17,195 bases of DNA. Origin: Pilatotrama ljubarskyi (Eukaryota > Basidiomycota > Agaricomycetes > Polyporales > Polyporaceae). Under the pieces are notes generated by a model. That model saw nothing but the letters and a program-made list of their open reading frames with translations. It was not told where the DNA came from and did not search any database. The stretch covers positions 14,299 to 31,493 of the forward strand of contig MU277753.1 in assembly GCA_022385805.1 (NCBI GenBank), given 5' to 3'. Positions 9,406-17,195 of the stretch are shown here, piece by piece; the first letter of the stretch is position 1; each line of letters starts with the position of its first letter. The position numbers and the translations under genes were made by a program.

Positions 9406-9952
9406 AACTCGGACTCGCTCTGGGCCGAGCTGCACGCGGCCGGCGAGCGTGAGTACGACCGCTTCTGGTGGATGCCACTCGATGAGGAGTACGGCCCGCA
9501 GATTCACTCGTCGAACACCAACCTCTGCAATGTGCGTCCACTCTCCTCCCACCGTCCTGCCCTTCCCTCTGGCTTCCATACACTGACACAACGCTGGTAC
9601 GTGTATAGACCGGCGGCAAGCGCGCAGGGTGCTGCACGGCAGTGCTGTTTCTCAAGTCGTTTGTCAAGGGCGTCGAGCGTGTGAACGGCGTGGATGAGCC
9701 GGCCATCCAGTGGGCACATCTGGACATCTCCGGGTCGGTGGAGGTGCGTTGTCGTGTTAAGCTCATTAAGGGGATCACTCACAGCTTACATCGGACTGGT
9801 AGGCGTCGAGGAGTACGGCGTCTCAAGAGAAGGGCATGACAGATCAGCCCGGGATGTGGTATGTTCTGAGTATCGCTGAGTGTTGAGTCGAAAGCTGATA
9901 AGGTTGATGTAGCGCTTTGATCGAGTTCGCGCGCCACATGGCGCAGCAGTGA
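9406..9952 (+). pseudogene. M17 leucyl aminopeptidase, C-terminal exons only
   Basis: M17 aminopeptidases remove N-terminal residues from peptides using two metal ions. Four exons, 9406-9531, 9609-9743, 9803-9858 and 9913-9952, join without stops into 118 residues ending at TGA 9950-9952. The order matches the family C-terminus: FWWMPLDEEYGPQIHSSNTN, GCCTAVLFLKSFVKG, IQWAHLDISGS, SQEKGMTDQP and ALIEFARHMAQQ. Introns are 77, 59 and 54 nt, with donors GTGCGT, GTGCGT and GTATGT. The half with all metal ligands and catalytic Lys and Arg residues is missing, so no activity is possible. The usual GMTGRP motif reads GMTDQP, a change that two G-to-A steps could give. It is a 5'-truncated copy, perhaps cut by the neighbouring transposon or captured by it. 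Family identification is strong. Confidence 0.85.
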
Positions 9953-10145
9953 TAGTTTGTCGCCCTCGAACCGTGGTTATAGGACTTGTACGCTCTCTCC
10001 CCACCGACCATGTTAATGCTAACGGAAGGTGAAGCCTCTGAGAGGTAGAATATGCTACAAGGTGATGTTAACGATAGAGCAAGACACTATATCTCCCCTA
10101 TACCGATGAGACCTGGGGGAATTCATGTCGACTTTGCTCAGCAGT

Positions 10146-10299
10146 CTACACTTGTTTCAACCACCCCTTGAGCGTGTTCTTCTGAGGCGGCATGGTCTTT
10201 TTCCTCTTGCTAGGCCCATCTGGCAATCCATTCTCCTTCCCCTCGTGCGCCATCACCTCCCACAACCGCTCGAAATCCTCCGTCCAGACGATCCCTCCA
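10146..10299 (-). other. Possible C-terminal exon of an unassigned protein
   Basis: On the minus strand a frame of about 50 codons reads WTEDFERLWEVMAHEGKENG, then a basic SKRKK stretch, and ends with QKNTLKGWLKQV before TAG 10146-10148. Its composition is far more protein-like than the overlapping plus frame. The ending Q-x3-L-x2-WL loosely recalls a PCNA-interacting (PIP-box) tail, and SKRKK could be a nuclear signal. I found no upstream exon that clearly joins it, and I do not recognise the family. It may be another truncated fragment like the aminopeptidase next door. Confidence 0.3.
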
Positions 10300-10439
10300 C
10301 TCGCCTCTCAGTGGCCGCGCGTGAAGTCGTACTAATTGTCGTATCTCGCAGGGTGGATCTTTCGAAGGAGCCCAGGGCCCAGGCGTTCACATTGTCACGG
10401 ATCTCTTCAGCTCTGAGAGAGTCACAACGCTTTACCTGA

Positions 10440-10781
10440 CTGCTTCGGAGCCCGAGCGAGCGAGTAAGCCTGGCCTCAGCTTCCTTCCTTGCGCTGAGCC
10501 AACTTGCTGATGCACTACGGGCAGGAGCAACAGTCTTCGCGCTGCCGCAAGGATCGTTCCTAGACTTGTTGAAGATCGGATTCGACATCGGTATGTGGAT
10601 CTGGGACGACTGCTTGGACGACATGGCAGAAACAGGTGCTGCGTCGCTACTCCGCACGCTGGCCGAACGCTTAGTCAGACCGGAGAACGTGCAGCGGTGC
10701 CTGATACGAACGGATGCCGGCGTCATTCGGCATCACCCGCTCCTGATGGAGAAGCTGCTCGGGAAACGGGGAGGATCTTGA
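10440..10781 (+). other. Coding-like fragment with a DDxxD-type motif, unassigned
   Basis: After an in-frame TGA (10437-10439) the frame runs 113 codons to TGA 10779-10781. It includes LDLLKIGFDIGMWIWDDCLD followed by DMAETG and later RTLAERLVRPENVQ. The DDCLD stretch after a hydrophobic helix recalls the first metal-binding motif of class I terpene synthases, but no NSE/DTE motif or other flanking family feature is present. The same frame is open upstream of the TGA to 10125. The minus strand is also open over 10253-10726 but is Ser/Arg-rich and looks like a shadow. The terpene synthase link is a weak guess. Confidence 0.25.
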
Positions 10782-11509
10782 TGGATCCTCGAGCGTGCAT
10801 TGACTCTACTCTGGGATCGTCAACTTCAGGTTCTTGCTGTTCCATGAGGAGACAAAGACTAGGAGATACGTACCCAGTACATAAGGCTGCACGATCTTGA
10901 TGGTATTTCGAGTGTATTGCGAGAATGGTACACAGCATGGCGGATGTGCTCGTGACTGAGATGGAACAGGATGGAGGTCGTGGGGATACGGATCGCGGGA
11001 GGCGTCGTCTCAATGGGCATCGCGGGGTCGGGCAGGTGAGTTTGCATGCTGAGTATTGAGAACCACCGTTCTGCATGGTGCAAGTTCTAGTAGGAAACGT
11101 TACTCGGAATGAATACAAGGAGCGAGCTGGAGGTAGACATGACAGGCTTCAGTCCCAGCATCCACCACAACACCTGCTCTACAGCTGTGGACGCTTGGGA
11201 TTGTGCACTTTTCCGGTGAAGGGGTGAGAAGTTGTGTGCTATGGACGCGAGGCGATCAGGTCGGAGAACTCTCACTCTTCAAAGACAGGAAAGAGGGGAA
11301 AGGGCGAACACGGATCTCGGGGATCTTGCACCGGGATTCGCAGGAGAGCAGCACCAAGACTATGTACTACAGACACACGACCAGGCAATGCGAATTCCAG
11401 CAGTTAGCAGCAGCGGAACATTGCCTTGTTCCAGCCATATAAGGCGGTCAGCTTGTTGCGGATGCTGAGAACAGTATCAGCCAGGAACTGAACGGTAGGA
11501 CCGTAAAAC
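10782..11509. other. No recognised gene
   Basis: Short open frames occur on both strands but none has a recognisable motif. If the minus-strand gene starting at 11707 continues by splicing, part of it lies here: a minus-strand frame just after a CCGTTCAG acceptor at about 11490 reads FLADTVLSIRNKLTALYGW, which looks coding. Further exons could not be traced with confidence. Confidence 0.35.
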
Positions 11510-11707
11510 CTACCCCATTTGCACATCTTTGCCGATCAAGACACGGCGCGGACCGTGAGGCTGGAGACGTTGATGGCGTATCCCTAAGCCGTCAAAAACA
11601 GCACTTACCTCATGCCAGTAAAACTGCGGTAGAGGGGGGCCCTCCTGGGCCGTGAAAGCGTGTTTTGAGCCCTTGTTGGTCCGCAAAACGAGCCCTACTT
11701 GGCCCAT
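11510..11707 (-). CDS. Small unassigned gene, first two exons
   Basis: The start ATG (11705-11707) sits in a GGCCATGGG context, a good Kozak-like match. Exon 1 (11609-11707) encodes MGQVGLVLRTNKGSKHAFTA and ends with PLPQFYWHE. A 48-nt intron (11561-11608) has donor GTAAGT and acceptor CAG. Exon 2 continues in phase as PHGPRRVLIGKDVQM to TAG 11510-11512, giving about 49 residues. Alternatively a donor inside exon 2 (GTGCAA after IGKD) joins in phase to FLADTVLSIRNKLTALYGW at about 11434-11490, which reads more like a natural continuation. A TATA box lies about 100 bases upstream. The short GPPLPQFYWHE motif is distinctive but I do not recognise the family. It may be a 3'-truncated copy of a larger gene. 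Confidence 0.45.
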   Translation of the reverse strand: MGQVGLVLRTNKGSKHAFTAQEGPPLPQFYWHEVSAVFDGLGIRHQRLQPHGPRRVLIGKDVQMG

Positions 11708-11761
11708 GGCCAAGAGAGATGGTTAGATAGATGAGGAGCAGCACTGAAAGTGCATGCACAT

Positions 11762-11775
11762 GAACGAATTCGTTC
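11762..11775. promoter_or_regulatory. Perfect 14-bp palindrome in a promoter
   Basis: GAACGAATTCGTTC is perfectly self-complementary. It lies between the TATA box at 11809-11819 and the start codon at 11707 of the minus-strand gene, near the expected transcription start. It could bind a dimeric regulator, but a chance palindrome cannot be excluded. Confidence 0.3.
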
Positions 11776-11808
11776 CAGTGGAGGACTCTCCTAGCGGCGC
11801 CGTTGATC

Positions 11809-11819
11809 CTATATATAGA
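11809..11819 (-). promoter_or_regulatory. TATA box
   Basis: CTATATATAG at this site reads the same on both strands. On the minus strand it lies about 100 bases upstream of the ATG at 11707, a usual distance for a fungal TATA box plus a short 5' leader. No coding-like frame starts close downstream on the plus strand, so the minus-strand assignment is preferred. Confidence 0.45.
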
Positions 11820-12734
11820 CTCAAAAACCTGTCACAGTCCTGTCAGCTACATGTATCTGGCAGCTATTCATCACTCACGGCATAGTCTTTCCGTGATAGG
11901 GCAGGTGGGCAAAGGCGAACACGAACACGCGCGAGTGTACATTCATTTTTCAATGTTTATTCTCATTCACTCACGCACAAGCACCGACTTGCACGAGCTT
12001 GCGAGTCTGACCTCACGCGACGCCAGGCGTCGTGGCCATGTGAGTGGCAACCACGACCAAATCTTGTGAGAAACCTGGGATCGTGCCACAAGATTTGGTC
12101 GTGGTTGGCATGTGCGTGTGCAGCACGCCTGAGCGTCGCGGCCTCGGGCATGTGCTACAGTGCCCGGCGTAGTGCGACGCTGGCCCAGAGGCAAGGATAG
12201 CGTCCCAGAAACCAAGACTTTTACTCCACACTCAGGCACTCTGGTGAGACGTTGCCTGGTGTATAATCACTGTGCTTCTACGCCCTCATTCTGCTTCTAT
12301 TCTCACAGGTGTGACTGCTTCATGCACTTCGCCGCGCACCACTCAAATTCGCTACAGATCCATCAAATAGTACGTAGAAATATCTCTTCTCAGGATGTCA
12401 TCTGTTAGAACACTACACAGTGGAAATACAGTCCCCAGACAATAGAGATGAAGCCTTCCCCACCATCTACCTCCTACAAACGCACAGCAAAGCCCCACAG
12501 TTTGGAGAATATCAGGGTAAAATATACTTGGCCCTCATGAATACTTCTCTCGAGGGTCTCGGGGCCTTGAACGCCTTTCTGGAACAAGCTGCTATCCCCG
12601 AAGGGACTGAAGAAGGAATTGCAGACTCTGGTAAGGCAGGACTGTCCATATGGCTAGAGGGGGTTTTTCAACATAGCTTACATATATTTCAGGATTCATT
12701 GGCCTGGAACCAGAGGATTGCCTTCTGGTGAGAG
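11820..12734. other. Non-coding stretch; possible 5' exons of the next gene
   Basis: Up to about 12400 I see no gene, only the fold-back repeat. From 12448 an ATG opens a short frame (MKPSPPSTSYKRTAKPHSLE) that looks like a real N-terminus. A second frame, ending EQAAIPEGTEEGIADS, can splice at 12631-12692 (GTAAGG to TTTCAG) into FIGLEPEDCLLVRDEDGDG. That reading then meets TGA at 12764-12766, one frame away from the exon of the following gene. These may be 5' exons of the dioxygenase-like gene separated by a frameshift, or its 5' leader. Confidence 0.35.
12016..12140. repeat. Fold-back (inverted) repeat
   Basis: Two arms, 12016-12068 and 12087-12140, are inverted copies around an 18-base loop. 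The inner 20 bp (12049-12068 and 12087-12106, AACCACGACCAAATCTTGTG) pair perfectly. The outer 15 bp pair with a single one-base gap, while the 18 bp between are diverged. The outer left arm also holds a smaller hairpin, CGACGCC-A-GGCGTCG. It could be a miniature fold-back transposon or a hairpin RNA source; no open frame uses it. Confidence 0.65.
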
Positions 12735-15700
12735 ATGAGGACGGGGACGGGAAGGAAGAAGGATGATGAAGCCACTTGTTGGATCACACCTCGGTATGTG
12801 CCTTCCATCAGCAGAGAGTCCACTGATGACTCTCTTCTCAACTTCTCAGTGAGTGCTTCGACAACGCTGATGTGCAGGAGCTCATGGCAGTCCAGGATAC
12901 AATTCCTGGTCCCAGGGACAAACGTACTCGCAAGAAGGCAGCATTGGAGGACGACATATGGAGTGGTGGGGTAGCCTGGGAATGCGATGACCACGCAGTG
13001 TGTGTAGAGAATGCAGGACATTGCTACCACGCAGCCACCTCTTTCCAGAGACCCCAAAAGCTCACCACCCCTTCCACCGGAGCCAAGACAGTGGGCGGCA
13101 TATCCACCGAGCATCAGAAGCTGCGCACCCGCCTTGTTCAGGTGCATTCTTTTCTGTGTGAGCTACATGTTCTATTGATTTTGTTCCAGGTTGCTGCGTG
13201 TATGGGGACCACTGCTATGATCAAGGGTGCACCGCAGGAAGCCGCGCTGCTTCGCAAGAGAGCTGAGGCAGTCAACTTCCCGAGGATCGGCTCTAAGGAG
13301 AACTACTACTACTTCTCCATGATGCAGCTCAACCTCTCTCCTGCGCAGGGCTCAGACACTGCCAAAGCAAGTGAGTGGCGAGCGCGCTTTCTGAAATTTA
13401 CAGTAACGGAATCAGAAGCAGAGGAAGAATTCGCAGGCGATCTCGGACATTTTGGTGGCAAACATACAGACAATCATGACGCCCCCATGGCGTACTCTCA
13501 CCTCCTCTGTTGCAGCGACCTCCTCGGTAACGAGGATCCTGGTATATTCGTGATCCTCACGTTCAGGGTCTACCTCCGCCTGGGAGGGCTAGCTTTCTGT
13601 TGTTTCTCTGGACAATACTCGCACGGCGGGTTTCCTCCAACTGCGCAACCAGGGACTTCTCCCCACCCTGGCTCCTATCGTGTCGTGATTGTCTCCTACC
13701 CCACCGAGGCTGCCTTTGACTGCGTCGGTAAATATGCCCTAGCGAACATCACCGAGACCACGACGATCGACCTTCCCAGAGAAGCGAGAGATCCCGAGTA
13801 AGTCTGTTTCTCTGATCTGCGTGTACGACTGAGCTCACTAGTTTCAGGTTCGACTGCATGCGCTCTAACGTGACAGCCACCTCGTTCGCTGCGGACGGCC
13901 TTGTACTCACCAGCGCGGACGCACTCATGACCCATGTCTCGCGTGCCATCTTGCAACTCACACATCGTGTCTTGCAAGAACTGCCTCCGCACCTCAAGGC
14001 CTCTGTGGATGCCAGCGCACTGCTGCAATCGTTCAGCTATCTTGATCCAGAGACTCAGCAGCGTGTGGCTTTGGATGGCTGGGAGCTTGCACCTGGCACG
14101 TCCGACTTCTCGGAGGAGTTCGACTGTTCGCGTCAGGACATTCAAGAGCTCTGGGCGGATGCGTACCGTCGTAAGCTCCGATTCTTTCCTGAGCTCATCG
14201 GTTCGGGCTACTGGGCAAAGTACATGAGCAAGATCCCAGATCCTTCTCACAAGGACTATGGTAAGGGTGCATCGTCGCAAAAAGGTGAGCAGCGTGAAAT
14301 CTCGCAAGGCAGACATAACACCCACACGCTTTCAAAGCACGCCAGCCAGCGCGCCCAGAGCGTACTGGCAAGAAGGGGCGTAAGCGTGCTAGAGACCACG
14401 ACGGTATGCTTACTCTATACTGCATCTGGCATGAACTCATATAACAATCAGAAATGACCACCGTCGGCAACAAGGGACGAGTCAACGCTGTCCGTGCTAT
14501 CAAGTTCAACCACCCTGCATCGCCCAACCAGCCTCCAGCTTCTGCCCAGCCACCCAGTCCACCGAGGCGTCGCAACAGCACACATATGCGGAAGCGTGCA
14601 CGACACCATTCTCCGCTTGCAGAATACGACGACGACGCGGATGAAGAGGATATAAACGAGGATACAGACAACGATAGAAACCCACGGCCAGACCACGACA
14701 AGGATGAAGACGACGACGACGAAGACGACAAGGATGAAGACGACGACGATGAAGACGACAAGGATGAAGACGACGACGACGAAGACGACAAGGATGAAGA
14801 CGACGACGATGAAGACGACGACGATGAAGACGATGAGGACGCAGCCGCAGTTGCCCCAAAGTGTAGGCTTGCCAGTGCGAGGTACATTATGAGATCTGAC
14901 ATTTCTTCAGCTCCTCGCGCCGAAGGCAAGGCAACGCAGCGTGCCCGTAGCGACAGTGACTCTGATTACCACCCCGCCGGACGTCGACCGGCTCCCACCA
15001 CCAAGCCTGGCAAGCTTGCTCCAGTGATGTCACAGCAGAAGTACAAGAAGTTGATGAAGAGTACGGCCATACACCGCGAACTGTCGACAGGAGTTGTGGC
15101 AGGTGAGTGCACCAGCGTAGTCAAGAGAATACAGAACACACTGGAAATAACTTACCCGCCGCAGACGTTGAGGACATGGGTATTGATGGACCAGAGCCTG
15201 GTTCGTGAAATCAATGCAAGTCCGTCTGGGATGGGCTACTTAATCTCCTGCAGAGACGGACATCCCGTACGACAGCCTGGGGGCATTGACTATAGCAGCA
15301 AGTCCCTCCATAGATCCTGACTGGCGTAAGTGCGCGCGCTGCCTTAGGATTCATTCTCAACTAACACGGAACCTCTGTCAGCGTACGCGCGGTTTCTAGG
15401 CATCTTCACCAGCCCTTCACTCCAAGCTTATTCGGCAAGCTTGGTGAGGAGCGTGAATTCGCTGGACAAACACCTCGACACTCTCGTAAAGTCTCAACGC
15501 CTCAGCTGGACGGTTGTTCGACAAGTACTGCAAAGCGCCACGAGGCACAATCGGTACTCGGCGAACTACACGACCCTGGTGCAACTTTGGAAATTCAATG
15601 ACATTCACCAGGAGAAGCTCAAGCTTTTCAAGATTCGGGTCGCGATCCACCAGAGCGAGTACATGCTCGCTATCGCAGCAGCATGGACTTGGCTGGACAT

Positions 15701-15951
15701 TGACATTCCTTCGTACACCTGCGGAATCCTGGATGGTACAGGTACGCTCTACCATGCCTGCATGTAGGAAGCCGCGTAGCATACTCAATGCGCTCTCTGC
15801 AGTGCACGCGACCAAGGATACCGAGTGGCTTGAACGTCTACTCAACACCCTCCGTGAAGGGTACACGGACAAGACCGCCAGGCCCACCGTCTTGTATTCT
15901 GCTCTGTGGAGATTGTACGGTGTGAAAGTCACATGGCGATTCAATGGGTGA
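12735..15951 (+). CDS. Second 2OG-Fe(II) dioxygenase-like protein with acidic linker and C-terminal domain
   Basis: Exons 12735-12793, 12850-13141, 13190-13370, 13437-13797, 13848-14260, 14338-14403, 14452-15102, 15165-15200, 15254-15325, 15382-15741 and 15803-15951 join in phase to 879 residues without a stop. The core has MMQLNLSP, then GHFGGKHTDNHDAP with HxD (H187, D189), SDLLGNEDPGIF, and a distal His (H240) in FSGQYSHGGFPPT followed by SYRVVIVSYP; an Arg there could bind 2OG. This resembles a dioxygenase-like family I know as widespread and unnamed in Agaricomycetes. A basic KKGRKRARDHD stretch and Asp/Glu repeats suggest a nuclear linker. The tail, with SLDKHLDTLVKSQRLSW, VQLWKFNDIHQEKLKLFKIR and SEYMLAIAAAWTWLDIDI, forms a helical domain of unknown role. 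The 48-nt segment 13142-13189 is in frame and may be retained. Start ATG 12735 is uncertain. It is the best preserved gene here. Confidence 0.6.
14700..14819 (+). repeat. Coding tandem repeat, four 30-bp units
   Basis: Four 30-bp units starting at 14700, 14730, 14760 and 14790 encode DKDEDDDDED-type decapeptides. Units 1 and 3 carry GACGACGAC where units 2 and 4 carry GACGACGAT, so the array is a 60-bp pair duplicated once. Unit length is a multiple of three, so copy-number changes would keep the frame. The acidic run continues to about 14840. Confidence 0.85.
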
Positions 15952-16902
15952 CTGGGGGAATTGCATCCTGTCGTTGATGGACATTCATCCGATTCTGTTG
16001 AATTTCACCCGGTGAACGGTTGAACGGAACGGTGGAAATGTCAGCCGTTAAATGTCTGGTTTCAGCGGGTCGCATGAGCGGTCAGTAACAGAGGTTGAAG
16101 ACCAGATGAAGATGAATCGAGGCTGAATCCCAGCCGATTTTTCATCTGCTGCTGAGCGATGGATCCTGGTCTGGCAGACGGCACACACATAGACAGCTAA
16201 AGCAGATGTATTACAGCGCGCCAAGCGACACCGTTACAGACTACAGTACAACGAGAAAAGTACTGCTAGACATGTCATGATACTCTAGCTACAGAGTTCA
16301 TGGCCATGAGCTCCCTGACATTTATTCTGCAGAAATGCTGCTGTCATAGTCACACAGGGAACTTACCTGCAATATACAGCTGCACATTGACTCACCAGCA
16401 TCAGCTTCACTTGTTTGGAAAGGGTGCACCCGGGAGGCCTAGGATCCTACTTGGCGGGAAAAAGCAAAAAAGAAACATACCGAAATCACCAGTCTCCCAG
16501 TCCAGTGTGATCCGTCTAGCAGCCCCTTGGAAGCACCGATGGCTCTCCTGCTGGATCCTGCCGCTGCAAGGGGATACAGACCTATATAGACAGAATGGCA
16601 CAGCTCCGGCGGACCTGTGACGTCTGGCTGGGGGTGAGGTACCGCCATAGACGTACCTAGCGCTCTAGCGGAGACATACAGGGAGTGTCAACAGGGTCAG
16701 CAGGGTTTAATTCAAGCAGGACGAGGGCCATTGCGATGCGGGAGCTCTAGGAGAATAGGTTGTTGTGGACGAGAGCAAGAAACGACGACACAGAGTGCCC
16801 GTCCGCGGTCCTTCTGAAGGCAAAGCACCGGTACTCCATTTGACCCCACACAGACCCCAACTGACGTCGAAACGTCTAAGTTACTCAGGCTGAATAGAAG
16901 CC
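15952..16902. other. No recognised gene
   Basis: This is the 3' flank of the dioxygenase-like gene and the 5' flank of the right-edge frame. Open frames near 16300-16650 on both strands show no motif. On the minus strand there are splice-like signals (GTATGT near 16480, GTGAGT near 16391, GTAAGT near 16366) and a TATATAG at 16581-16587, but they connect no convincing exons. No tRNA or other RNA gene is apparent. Confidence 0.4.
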
Positions 16903-17195
16903 ATGGTGGGGGTGAAAATGACCGTCTTAAATTCTAGCGATGCTCATCCGTTATCCGCTTTTCCCCCGCAAAAGGCTGATATGGTACAAATCACCCGAGC
17001 GCTGTGTAAGCGCCGGTTGACTTCTACACGCGGCAATTTGCACAGTGCTGCTGGCTACCTCCCCCTCCCTGAGCCTGCCGAGTACAAATTTTCACAGAGA
17101 CGTGGACGTCTCCCCGGAAACAAGGAAGCTCAGAATCAAACCCTCGTCGCGGAGCTTCACAACGTCCTCTCCTGTTGGCTCCAGTTCCCGGCTGG
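16903..17195 (+). CDS. Unassigned gene start, cut by the window edge
   Basis: The ATG at 16903 has a GCCATGG context and follows an in-frame TGA at 16891. The frame stays open for at least 97 codons to the right edge. It begins MVGVKMTVLNSS, continues with a basic ALCKRRLTSTRGN stretch, then GYLPLPEPAEYKFSQRRGRL and finally LVAELHNVLSCWLQFPAG, a likely amphipathic helix. Composition is more protein-like than the surrounding frames. I do not recognise the family. No intron is needed within the visible part. Confidence 0.45.
   Translation, partial: MVGVKMTVLNSSDAHPLSAFPPQKADMVQITRALCKRRLTSTRGNLHSAAGYLPLPEPAEYKFSQRRGRLPGNKEAQNQTLVAELHNVLSCWLQFPA

Noticed and set aside
10253..10726. Minus-strand frame of 157 codons
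   Set aside because: Ser/Arg-rich composition typical of a shadow, with no motif; the plus strand is slightly more protein-like, though neither is certain.
14506..14859. Minus-strand Arg/Leu/His-rich frame
   Set aside because: Another shadow of the 30-bp repeat array, with no start context and no motif.
14195..14929. Minus-strand frame of 244 codons with a long poly-Ser tract
   Set aside because: It is the antisense of the Asp/Glu-coding repeat; the plus-strand exons join in consistent phase and carry the family motifs.
15422..15444. Inverted repeat CCAAGCTT-7 nt-AAGCTTGG
   Set aside because: It lies within an exon with a good coding reading (LQAYSASLV) and is short; most likely chance.
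16300..16648. Open frames on both strands and splice-like signals near 16360-16480
   Set aside because: No motif, and no set of exons joins to a plausible protein.
1..17195. Search for tRNA, rRNA and CRISPR arrays
   Set aside because: No T-loop and acceptor pairing, rRNA-like sequence or regularly spaced repeats were seen; the only regular array is the coding 30-bp repeat.

Overview
The window looks like nuclear DNA of an Agaricomycete (mushroom-forming basidiomycete). The evidence is short GT-AG introns of about 48-77 nt, several protein families I associate with that class, and a Plavaka-type transposase. All names rest on reading translations by eye; no database search was run. It resembles an accessory, transposon-rich graveyard region: most recognisable genes are broken, and long stretches hold nothing I can name.

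Layout. 1-2080: no recognised gene. 2081-2327: a short TACAG-type repeat and the last exon of what may be a KDZ-type transposase. 2483-4240 (minus): a decayed RINT-1/TIP20-family vesicle-tethering gene with an internal deletion, frameshifts and a stop. 4905-6512 (plus): a 2-oxoglutarate/Fe(II) dioxygenase-like gene (possibly TET/JBP-like) with its metal triad intact but one single-base frameshift near its end. 6513-7770: nothing recognised except a second copy of the TACAG repeat. 7871-8170: a new-looking Cys/His cluster exon behind a CT-rich tract. 8169-8916: a Plavaka-type transposase remnant with four stops and a frameshift. 9406-9952: the last four exons of an M17 leucyl aminopeptidase, cleanly spliceable but lacking the catalytic half. 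10146-10781: two unassigned coding-like pieces. 11510-11707 (minus): a small unknown gene with TATA box, Kozak-like start and intron. 12016-12140: a fold-back repeat. 12735-15951 (plus): the best preserved gene, a second dioxygenase-like protein of about 879 residues in 11 exons, with an acidic tandem-repeat tract and a conserved-looking C-terminal domain. 16903-17195: the start of an unknown gene running off the right edge.

How the parts relate. In basidiomycetes, TET/JBP dioxygenase genes are known to be expanded and often linked to KDZ transposons. Two dioxygenase-like genes beside transposase remnants fit that pattern, though here the KDZ call is weak and the clear transposase is Plavaka-type. 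The two housekeeping fragments (RINT-1-like, leucyl aminopeptidase) are probably duplicated or captured copies, since both functions would normally be supplied by intact genes elsewhere. In-frame stops in the transposase are all explained by C-to-T or G-to-A transitions, suggesting decay by cytosine deamination.
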